NCBI GenBank assembly: GCA_947169395.1
Contig: CAMVPJ010000024.1
Location: forward strand, 1-15,223
Length of the DNA: 15,223 nt
Source: an uncultured Caryophanales bacterium
Lineage (GTDB): Bacteria > Bacillota_I > Bacilli_A > RF39 > UBA660
Reading direction: 5' to 3'
Numbering within the stretch: position 1 is the stretch's first letter; each line of letters starts with the position of its first letter. Below are positions 6,706-13,549 of the stretch, one piece after another. The translations under genes and the position numbers were made by a program. Below the pieces are notes generated by a model that worked only from the letters and a program-made list of their open reading frames with translations, made no database searches and was not told the DNA's origin.

Positions 6706-8993
6706 TGAATGATAAAAAAATGAATAAGAAAACAAGTTTATTAAATAGTATATTAATTACAATTTTAATACTAGGAGTTGCAGTATTAAGTTTATTTCCA
6801 CTTCTAAAGGGAATTAGTTTTGGTCTTGATCTTGCTGGAGGATTTGAAGTTCTATATAAAGTAGATAGTCTAGATGGTAAAAAGGTTACTACTGATATGG
6901 TTAATAGTACTTATAAGATTATTGAAAAAAGAGTTAACTCTTTAGGTGTAAGTGAACCAGAAATATCAGTTGAGGGTAATAATATTCGTGTACAGTTAGC
7001 CGGTGTTACTAATGCTGATGAGGCACGTAATAATATTAGTAAAGTGGGTTCTTTAACTTTTAGAGATACTAATGATGAGTTACTTATGACTAGTGATGTA
7101 CTTGAAAGTGGTAAGGCTGCAGTTACTATGAATAATACAACAGGTAATTATGAGATCTCTTTAAAGATTAAAGATAAAGATACATTCTATAAAGTTACTA
7201 AATCTGTAAGTGAAAAAGAAGATAACTATATTACAATATGGTTAGATTATGAAGATGGAGTAGATTCTTATTATCATGATAATAATGGTACAAAGACTCG
7301 TGAAGCATGTGGCGATTTAACTCATTCACACTGTTTATCTGCTGCAACAGTTTCACAAGGATTTGCGTCTGATGTAGTTATTCAAGGAAATTTCTCTAAG
7401 GATGAAGCGCAAAGTTTAGTTGATCTAATTAATAGTGGTTCTATGCCAACTAAGTTAGAAGAAATATCATCACGTAGTGTTACGGCATCGTTTGGTGAAG
7501 ATTCACTTAATAAAACATTTATTGCAAGTATTGTAGGTATAGCTTTAATAGTAGTATTAATGATTTTACTTTATAAATTATCAGGATTTATTGCTAGTGT
7601 TGGTATATTAGGTTATACAAGTCTAACTATATTAATATTTAATTTAGTAGGTGGTAAATTAACACTTCAAGGTATTGCCGCACTTGTTATTGGTATTGGT
7701 ATGGCAGTAGATTCATCGGTAATTAGTTTTTCAAGAATTAAAGAGGAACTAAAAAATGGAGCAGGACTTACAACTGCGTTTAAACTAGGAACTAAGCAGT
7801 CAATTATGTCAATAGTAGATGCTAACCTAACTACACTCTTAGCTGCAATTATTCTATTTATCTTTGGTGAGAGTAGTGTTAAAGGGTTTGCTACTATGTT
7901 AATTATAAGTATAGTTGTTACATTTATTGTAATGGTATTCTTAGTAAGATATTTAGTGGGATTATTTGTAAGAACTGACATGTTTAATCGTCATAGATAT
8001 TTATTTATTGGATATAAAGATAAAAAAGCTAATAAAAAAGGATTTGACTTTATTAAGTATCATAAATTTATAATTGGATTTGTATGTTTAATAATTGTTG
8101 CTGGTGGAGTATTTATCTATAGTAAAGGACTTAACCTAGGAATTGATTTTAAAGGTGGTTCATCTATTACTGTAACTAGTGATTCTAAGATTAATAAAAG
8201 TGATATTAATAAAGATATTAAAGGGTTAAAATATGATATTAATAATATTGAACAAATAAATGATAATACAGTATATGTTACTGTAAGTAATGTATTAACT
8301 AATGATGAGACTGAATCAACTGAGACCTTCTTTAATGAGAAGTATAAAGCAACTACTAGTGTTGGTGCGGTATCAAATGTAGTTAAAAAGGATTTAACTA
8401 TGAATGCAATTAAAGCTTTAATAATTGCTATTATAGGAATTATTGTTTATGTATCTATTAGATTTAAGTTTAGTTATGCAATATCTAGTATTAGTGCATT
8501 AATCCATGATAGTGCTTTAGTAGTTATATTATTTGCTTTCTTAAACTTAGAAGTTAGTAGTATATTTATTGCGGCAATTCTAGCTATTATTGGATATTCT
8601 ATTAATAATACAATAGTTGTATTTGATAGAGTAAGAGAAAACAAGAAGAAGATGTATAATAATACTATTAAGAAGAAAGAAGATTTAATTAATGTAATAA
8701 ATACTAGTTTAAATCAAACTATTATGCGTTGTATTATTACAACTATTACAACCATGATGCCGGTATTATCATTAATATTCTTAGGTTCTTATGAAATACT
8801 TAACTTTAATTTAGCTTTATTATTTGGTCTTATTGTTGGAACATTCTCATCAATTATGCTTGCTCCTGCAATTTGGTATTTAATTGAAAGAAGAAAAATT
8901 GGTAAACCTAAGAAAAGAAAATGGTATGAAGAAGATCCTAAAAATAGAAAAAAAGAACCAGAAGAATTAAAAATAAAAGGTATTAACTGTTAA
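6705..8993 (+). CDS. secDF: SecDF: fused SecD-SecF protein-export membrane protein
   Basis: The 762-residue protein carries SecD (about 1-440) and SecF (about 450-740) in one chain, as in Bacillus. It is the RND-type partner of SecYEG that pulls exported proteins out with ion-motive force. SecD shows a first membrane helix (about 13-33), GLDLAGG, a large extracytoplasmic domain, then a six-helix core with GMAVDSSV, retaining the coupling Asp (D336). SecF begins with GLNLGIDFKGGSS and has GYSINNTIVVFDR, where the usual GYSIND Asp is Asn (N635). The extracytoplasmic SecD part has CX4HXHC (C202, H207, H209, C210). The C-terminal tail is highly charged and basic. It overlaps comN by one base and has a GAGGGTGAGGG purine run as ribosome site. 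Identity is certain; coupling ion and the role of the Cys/His cluster are not. Confidence 0.97.
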   Translation: MNDKKMNKKTSLLNSILITILILGVAVLSLFPLLKGISFGLDLAGGFEVLYKVDSLDGKKVTTDMVNSTYKIIEKRVNSLGVSEPEISVEGNNIRVQLAGVTNADEARNNISKVGSLTFRDTNDELLMTSDVLESGKAAVTMNNTTGNYEISLKIKDKDTFYKVTKSVSEKEDNYITIWLDYEDGVDSYYHDNNGTKTREACGDLTHSHCLSAATVSQGFASDVVIQGNFSKDEAQSLVDLINSGSMPTKLEEISSRSVTASFGEDSLNKTFIASIVGIALIVVLMILLYKLSGFIASVGILGYTSLTILIFNLVGGKLTLQGIAALVIGIGMAVDSSVISFSRIKEELKNGAGLTTAFKLGTKQSIMSIVDANLTTLLAAIILFIFGESSVKGFATMLIISIVVTFIVMVFLVRYLVGLFVRTDMFNRHRYLFIGYKDKKANKKGFDFIKYHKFIIGFVCLIIVAGGVFIYSKGLNLGIDFKGGSSITVTSDSKINKSDINKDIKGLKYDINNIEQINDNTVYVTVSNVLTNDETESTETFFNEKYKATTSVGAVSNVVKKDLTMNAIKALIIAIIGIIVYVSIRFKFSYAISSISALIHDSALVVILFAFLNLEVSSIFIAAILAIIGYSINNTIVVFDRVRENKKKMYNNTIKKKEDLINVINTSLNQTIMRCIITTITTMMPVLSLIFLGSYEILNFNLALLFGLIVGTFSSIMLAPAIWYLIERRKIGKPKKRKWYEEDPKNRKKEPEELKIKGINC

Positions 8994-9011
8994 TAAGCTA
9001 ATACCTTTTTT
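8975..9011. terminator. Bidirectional hairpin terminator between secDF and the convergent small gene
   Basis: An 11-bp perfect stem, AAAAGGTATTA (8975-8985) with TAATACCTTTT (8999-9009), has a 13-base loop holding the secDF stop codon. On the plus strand it runs into further T; on the minus strand the left arm is followed by a T-rich run (TTTTATTTTT), so it can serve both convergent genes. Confidence 0.8.
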
Positions 9012-9018
9012 ACTTGGT

Positions 9019-9249
9019 TTATAATACGTGTAATTGTAATAATACACCAAAGATTGAATTGATTACTGATAATACTAAACCGATGATACTTAGTGTAAGT
9101 CCTGCTGTTGTATTAAAACTATCTTTGTTTTTAGCATTCAATACAATTCCAATAATACCTAGTACCCAACCACTAATTGCGATTAATAATCCACATGGAA
9201 TAGATAATATTCCTAAAACTAAACCTGCTGTATAAGTTTGTTTTTTCAT
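9019..9249 (-). CDS. Small two-helix membrane protein, DUF4190-like
   Basis: This 76-residue protein has a basic start (MKKQTYT), a Gly-rich hydrophobic segment at about 8-38, a short polar loop AKNKDSFN, and a second Gly/Leu/Ile segment at about 47-73. The repeated G-x-x-L-G-I-I-G pattern resembles DUF4190-type small membrane proteins, which have no assigned function. On its strand the ribosome site AGAAGGGAGAG (complement of 9256-9266) lies 6 bases before ATG, which makes it much better supported than the overlapping plus-strand frame at 9014-9235. It is the only minus-strand gene in the window, convergent with secDF and divergent from the adhesin gene. Confidence 0.75.
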   Translation of the reverse strand: MKKQTYTAGLVLGILSIPCGLLIAISGWVLGIIGIVLNAKNKDSFNTTAGLTLSIIGLVLSVINSIFGVLLQLHVL

Positions 9250-9274
9250 GTTTTTCTCTCCCTTCTTTAAATAA

Positions 9275-9283
9275 ATTTTATCA
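9275..9283 (-). promoter_or_regulatory. Extended -10 promoter for the small membrane protein
   Basis: Read on the minus strand the sequence is TGATAAAAT, an extended -10 with one mismatch. Transcription would start near 9268, leaving a leader of about 19 bases with the ribosome site. No good -35 is visible. Confidence 0.4.
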
Positions 9284-9313
9284 TGTTTTTACTCTTTTTG
9301 GGTAATATAGTTG

Positions 9314-9370
9314 AAAAATATGGTAAGAAAATGCAAAAAAATGAAAAAAGTTGCAAAAAAAAGAAGGAAA
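9314..9370 (+). other. A-tract-rich divergent intergenic region upstream of the adhesin gene
   Basis: Runs of four to eight A on the plus strand are centred near 9316, 9330, 9338, 9347, 9359 and 9369, with mean spacing close to one helical turn. This suggests bent DNA or an UP-like element. I could not find a convincing -35/-10 pair for the adhesin gene here. Confidence 0.4.
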
Positions 9371-9398
9371 TTTGAAAGTTTTAACTAATGATATATAT

Positions 9399-9405
9399 AG
9401 GGAGG
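9399..9405 (+). promoter_or_regulatory. Ribosome binding site fixing the adhesin start
   Basis: AGGGAGG lies 6 bases before ATG 9412. It selects that start over the upstream in-frame ATG 9388, whose extra residues would also spoil the signal peptide. Confidence 0.8.
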
Positions 9406-9411
9406 AAAATT

Positions 9412-10869
9412 ATGAAAAAATTTCTAATTATATTTTTGATGTGTATTATAGGTATAATTGATGTACAAGCCTATGATACAACTGATACCTTTTATTATGA
9501 TACTAAGGTACCTAATATGTACATCACAAAGGTAAAATCTGGGGTTGAAAAAAACGGGGCACCATTTTTACTTCATAAGAGTAACGGGGAGTTGGTTTAT
9601 TGTATAGAGCCATTTTTATATCTTGATGAGGGGACTTACTACGGTTATAAAGAATTTTCTGATATATTTATGATTAGTGAGCCTGCAATTGAAAAGATGA
9701 ATTTAATCGCGCATTATGGTTATGGTTATCCTAATCATACTGATTTAAAATGGTATGGTGTGACACAGTACTTAATCTGGAATGAATTAGGTCTTGATGA
9801 TTTATACTTTACTGATTCTTATTATGGTAATCGTATAACTGCTTATACACAAGAGATTGATGAGATGAATAATCTTATTAATAATCATTACAAAGTACCT
9901 AGTTTTAAAGATAATTTAGAACTTGAATTTGGTACTAAAGTTGAGTTAGAAGATACTAATAATGTCTTAAGTAATTTTGAACTTGTTAGTGATACTGAAT
10001 CAATTAGGATAGAAGGTAATAGGTTAGTTATTGATAGTCTTGATGAGGGAGTATATCATATTAGTTTTATTAAGAAAGAGAATAAGGAACACTATATGCT
10101 TTATTATAATGATAATGGTCAGAACTTGCTTTTACCAGGTAAGATTAATGATGTAAAAAAAGATATGACTATAACTGTTAAAAAGGGTAGTCTTAAAGTA
10201 CGTAAACATGATAGTAAGTATGATTCTGCTAAAGAGGGATTATCATTTATTGGTACAAAGTATGGTATATATACTCTTGATGATAATCTAATTAAAGAAG
10301 TAGAATTAGATGAGTTAGGTACTAGTAATGTAGATATTCCTTTTGGTAAGTATTATCTAAAAGAGTTAAGTGCACCAACAGGTTATTTACTAGATGATGA
10401 GAAACATTACTTTGAAGTTAGTTTTAGTGATAATGAGATAGTACTTGATGTAATAGATGATTTAATATCTAAGAAAGTTATAATTCATAAACTCTTTGGT
10501 AATAAGGATACTAAAGTATACTCTTATGAAGAAGGTGTTACTTTTGAAGTATATGATGAGGCTAATAATTTAATTGGTACTTATAAGACTGATAAGAATG
10601 GTAATATTGAATTAAATCTTGAATATGGTAAGTATCGTATACATCAAGTAGATGGGTTAGAAGGTTATACTAAGGTAGAAGACTATAATCTTGAGGTTAC
10701 TGATAATATAGATACTGAGATTAATCTTTATGACGATGAGATACCAATTAGTGTTCCTGATACTTATAAAGATGAGATTGATTACTTTGGTGCGATTAGT
10801 GTATTGCTTATATTATTCTTATTTAATTTAGGTGTTTATGCGTATAGGAAAAATATTAATAGTATTTAG
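9412..10869 (+). CDS. Thioester-domain (TIE-type) surface adhesin with Cna_B/SpaA stalk and C-terminal wall anchor
   Basis: The protein has 485 residues from ATG 9412. Residues 1-20 are a signal peptide (MKK, hydrophobic core, probable cleavage after VQA). A thioester domain follows: Cys64 in VYCIEP and Gln119 in VTQYLIW match the Cys and Gln motifs whose side chains form an internal thioester able to bind host amines covalently in Gram-positive TIE proteins. Two Cna_B/SpaA-like domains form a stalk. The first (about 261-345) has Lys265 and Glu318 (GKYYLKELSAPTGY), fit for an isopeptide cross-link. The second (about 354-435) keeps Lys360, but its aligned position is Gln412 (GKYRIHQV). The C-terminus has VPDTY (448-452), a hydrophobic helix (about 459-476) and a basic end, a sorting signal in layout although the fifth residue is not Gly. 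The overlapping sortase gene supports wall attachment. Host ligand is unknown. Confidence 0.85.
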   Translation: MKKFLIIFLMCIIGIIDVQAYDTTDTFYYDTKVPNMYITKVKSGVEKNGAPFLLHKSNGELVYCIEPFLYLDEGTYYGYKEFSDIFMISEPAIEKMNLIAHYGYGYPNHTDLKWYGVTQYLIWNELGLDDLYFTDSYYGNRITAYTQEIDEMNNLINNHYKVPSFKDNLELEFGTKVELEDTNNVLSNFELVSDTESIRIEGNRLVIDSLDEGVYHISFIKKENKEHYMLYYNDNGQNLLLPGKINDVKKDMTITVKKGSLKVRKHDSKYDSAKEGLSFIGTKYGIYTLDDNLIKEVELDELGTSNVDIPFGKYYLKELSAPTGYLLDDEKHYFEVSFSDNEIVLDVIDDLISKKVIIHKLFGNKDTKVYSYEEGVTFEVYDEANNLIGTYKTDKNGNIELNLEYGKYRIHQVDGLEGYTKVEDYNLEVTDNIDTEINLYDDEIPISVPDTYKDEIDYFGAISVLLILFLFNLGVYAYRKNINSI

Positions 10870-11317
10870 TTTTATAGTTATTATTATAACTATTACGATA
10901 CTTTCTAAATCAGTATATGATGATTATATATATGCTAATAAATATGATGTTGTGTATAATTACATAAATAAAATTGATACTGAAGAGACTAAGAAGTTAA
11001 GTGGAGTATTAGAAATACCTAGTATTAATCTTAAAACTGGTATAGTATCTAATGTCGATGAAGGATTAGTATTTGTAACAGATAAGTTAATTGCGGGACA
11101 TAGTGGTAATTGTAAGGTGTGTTACTTTGATGATCTTGATAAATTAGAATTAGGTGATAATGTTTATTTATATATTGATGAAGAGACTGAATATAAGGTA
11201 GATAGTATTAAAGAAGTAGATAAGTCTCGGGTATATATAAATGGCGATTTAAATCTAATTACTTGTAAAAAGACTGATAGAGATAGAAGACTCTTAATTA
11301 GTCTTGTTAAAATGTAG
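10838..11317 (+). CDS. Minimal sortase (cysteine transpeptidase)
   Basis: The protein has 159 residues from ATG 10838; GTG 10832 is an alternative. The start lies inside the adhesin gene (32-base overlap), with AGGTG just upstream, so translation is probably coupled. An N-terminal membrane helix (about 5-25) is followed by a short sortase core: GVLEIPSINL, AGHS with catalytic His88, YFDDLDKLELGDNVYLY, LITC with catalytic Cys143, and R150/R151 as catalytic Arg. The order and spacing of His, Cys and Arg fit sortases. The chain is shorter than the usual 200 or more residues, with a brief segment between IPSINL and His88, and it ends soon after the Arg strand. C92 and C95 form a CxxC four residues after the His. 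Its likely substrate is the adhesin upstream, whose VPDTY signal it would cleave after Thr. The class (A-F) cannot be assigned safely. Confidence 0.85.
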   Translation: MRIGKILIVFSFIVIIITITILSKSVYDDYIYANKYDVVYNYINKIDTEETKKLSGVLEIPSINLKTGIVSNVDEGLVFVTDKLIAGHSGNCKVCYFDDLDKLELGDNVYLYIDEETEYKVDSIKEVDKSRVYINGDLNLITCKKTDRDRRLLISLVKM

Positions 11318-11342
11318 AATTGTTTATTAACATGAACAAATT

Positions 11343-11375
11343 AAAAAAGTTTATACAATCGTGTATAAATTTTTT
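11343..11375 (+). terminator. Terminator after the adhesin-sortase pair
   Basis: Stem TTTATAC (11350-11356) pairs with GTATAAA (11363-11369), loop AATCGT, then six T. An A-run before the stem can extend pairing past a bulged G. The near-palindrome could also be an operator for the downstream gene. Confidence 0.65.
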
Positions 11376-11383
11376 AAATATTA

Positions 11384-11392
11384 TGTTAAAAT
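11384..11392 (+). promoter_or_regulatory. Extended -10 promoter for the PBP-pyrophosphatase operon
   Basis: TGTTAAAAT is an extended -10 with one mismatch. It lies 9 bases after the terminator tail, and transcription would start near 11399, about 22 bases before ATG 11421. The -35 region overlaps the terminator and is weak. Confidence 0.45.
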
Positions 11393-11407
11393 GTTAGTAG
11401 AGTAGAC

Positions 11408-11417
11408 GAGGATGGTG
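11408..11417 (+). promoter_or_regulatory. Ribosome binding site deciding the PBP start
   Basis: GAGG (11408-11411) is 9 bases before ATG 11421 but abuts ATG 11412, so the downstream ATG is preferred. Confidence 0.55.
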
Positions 11418-11420
11418 AGT

Positions 11421-13541
11421 ATGAAGAAGAATAATAAGAACGTTAGAACTAAATGGAAAGTAGCTAATATAGTATTTTTTATCTTTCTAATTTTTATTCT
11501 AATATTATATGGTCAATATGCTTATTTATCCTTATCTCGTAAAATATATGGTATTGATATGACTAAGTTTGCCGCTAATAGAAATACTGTAACAAAAGAA
11601 AAGATTGCAGAACGTGGTAAAATATTTGATGTAAATGGTGATACTCTAGCTTTAAATGTAACTTCTTATACTCTAATTGCTTACCTAGATGAAAAAAGAG
11701 TAGGAAGTGATTCTTCACCTAAATATGTTGTCGATAAAGAGGAGACTGCGCGTAAACTATCTGAAGTACTTGGTGCGGATTATGAATATATACTAGAACG
11801 TCTTAATAAAAAGCAATATCAGGTACAATTTGGGTCATTTGGTAGAAATATAACTGAATTAAAGAAAAAAGAAATAGAATCTTTAGGACTAACTGGACTG
11901 GATTTTGAAAAGACAGTAAATAGATATTATCCATCTGGTAATTTTGCATCATATACTGTTGGTTATGCTAAAGCTGATGATGAAGGTATTATTACAGGTA
12001 AACTTGGAATAGAAGCTAAATTTAATGAAATACTAACAGGAACTAATGGCTATGATAGATATGAACAGGATAAGTTTGGCTATAAGATTCCTGATACGCC
12101 TGAGGAGAATGTTGATGCAATTGATGGAGATGATATCTATTTAACAATTGACTCTAGTATTCAAAGATTTGTAGAAAGTGCGATATATAAAGTAGATTCT
12201 GAGTATGAACCAGAGTGGACGATAATAGAGGTAATGGATGCAAAAACAGGGGCAATATTAGGTAGTAGTTCATCTACTTCATTTGATCCAAACAATATAC
12301 CTGCTGATATGTCTTATGAAAATCCACTCGTATCTTACACATTTGAACCAGGTAGTACAATGAAAATATATACTTATATGTGTGCGATGGAAAAAGGTGT
12401 ATATAATGGATCTGAGACATATAAATCAGGTTATTTTAAAGTAGATGATAATGATCAGATTAATGACTGGAATAAGAATGGTTGGGGAGAGATTAGTTAT
12501 GATACTGGATTTGAATATTCTAGTAATACTGCGATAGCTAATATAATTTCTAAGTATTTATCAAGAGAAGAGTTAAAAGAATGTTTTACTAAATATGGTT
12601 TTGGGGACGCTACTGGTATTGAATTATCAGGAGAAGCTAATGGTAAGCTAAACTTTAAGTATCCAATAGAAGTACTTGCAGCAGGATATGGACAAGGTAT
12701 ACTTACAACTCCAATCCAACATTTACAAGCTTTATCTATAATAGCTAATGATGGAGCTATGGTAAAACCTCACATTGTAAGTAAAACTGATAGTAAGAAA
12801 AATAATAAAGAAACAGTTACTAAAATTAATAAAACAAATAATGTAGTAAGTCATGATACAGTAGTTAAAATAAAGGATTTAATGGAGAGGGTAGTTAGTG
12901 ATGATTGGGCTACAGGTCATAAGTATTATATTGAAAACTTCGATATTATTGGTAAAACTGGAACTGCCCAAATCTATGAGAATGGTAGGTATTTAACTGG
13001 TACAACCGATTATATATCATCTATATCAATGATGTATCCTAAGGATAATCCTAGAATAATTATTTATGCAGCAACTAAAAAACCAAGTCATAATCAAAAC
13101 TATGCTTTATCTGATTCTATTCAAGAATTAACTAAGAATATAGCTAAATACTATAATATGTTTAATGAAGAAGACAGTATTAGTAATAAAATCATTAAGG
13201 CTGATTACTATTTAGGTAAGAATACTACTGATATCGTTAATGAATTAAATGGTAAAGGTATTAGTACTGTAGTAATAGGTAGTGGAGATAAAATAGTTAA
13301 ACAGTATCCTAATAAAGGTACTATACTAGTTAATAATTATAAAGTATTCTTAGTAACAGATGGGGAGAGTGCTACTATTCCAAATGTAACAGGTTGGTCT
13401 AGAAATGATGTTGTAAGATTATGTAATTTATTAGGTATAGATTATAAAATAAATGGTACAGGTTATGTAGTATCACAAAGTATACCTGAAGGATCAAATG
13501 TATCTGGAATACTAGAAGTAAACTTAGAAAACAGAAGTTAG
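11421..13541 (+). CDS. Class B penicillin-binding protein (FtsI/PBP2B/SpoVD type) with two PASTA domains
   Basis: The protein has 706 residues from ATG 11421. A short basic cytoplasmic start precedes one membrane helix (about 14-31). The dimerisation/pedestal domain begins with ERGKIFD (64-70). The transpeptidase domain has the serine motif STMK (S312 nucleophile, K315), SSN (367-369) and KTGTA (512-516), so it should be active and bind beta-lactams. Two C-terminal PASTA repeats (about 593-648 and 650-702) match the layout of division- and sporulation-type class B PBPs such as PBP2x, PBP2B and SpoVD. The role is D,D-transpeptidation of septal peptidoglycan with an FtsW-type partner not seen here. 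It is not in a mraW-ftsL-mraY type cluster. The gene is followed at 8 bases by the pyrophosphatase gene. Whether it is the sole division PBP cannot be told. Confidence 0.93.
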   Translation: MKKNNKNVRTKWKVANIVFFIFLIFILILYGQYAYLSLSRKIYGIDMTKFAANRNTVTKEKIAERGKIFDVNGDTLALNVTSYTLIAYLDEKRVGSDSSPKYVVDKEETARKLSEVLGADYEYILERLNKKQYQVQFGSFGRNITELKKKEIESLGLTGLDFEKTVNRYYPSGNFASYTVGYAKADDEGIITGKLGIEAKFNEILTGTNGYDRYEQDKFGYKIPDTPEENVDAIDGDDIYLTIDSSIQRFVESAIYKVDSEYEPEWTIIEVMDAKTGAILGSSSSTSFDPNNIPADMSYENPLVSYTFEPGSTMKIYTYMCAMEKGVYNGSETYKSGYFKVDDNDQINDWNKNGWGEISYDTGFEYSSNTAIANIISKYLSREELKECFTKYGFGDATGIELSGEANGKLNFKYPIEVLAAGYGQGILTTPIQHLQALSIIANDGAMVKPHIVSKTDSKKNNKETVTKINKTNNVVSHDTVVKIKDLMERVVSDDWATGHKYYIENFDIIGKTGTAQIYENGRYLTGTTDYISSISMMYPKDNPRIIIYAATKKPSHNQNYALSDSIQELTKNIAKYYNMFNEEDSISNKIIKADYYLGKNTTDIVNELNGKGISTVVIGSGDKIVKQYPNKGTILVNNYKVFLVTDGESATIPNVTGWSRNDVVRLCNLLGIDYKINGTGYVVSQSIPEGSNVSGILEVNLENRS

Positions 13542-13549
13542 GAGGAGTT

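Noticed and set aside
7667..7981. Minus-strand frame of 104 codons within secDF
   Set aside because: It is antisense to the conserved SecD membrane core and its Ile/Thr/Pro-rich product is a typical shadow.
9014..9235. Plus-strand frame of 73 codons opposite the small membrane-protein gene
   Set aside because: It has no ribosome site, begins right after the secDF terminator, and its product lacks recognisable features. The minus-strand frame has a strong ribosome site, a promoter-like element and a clear two-helix protein.
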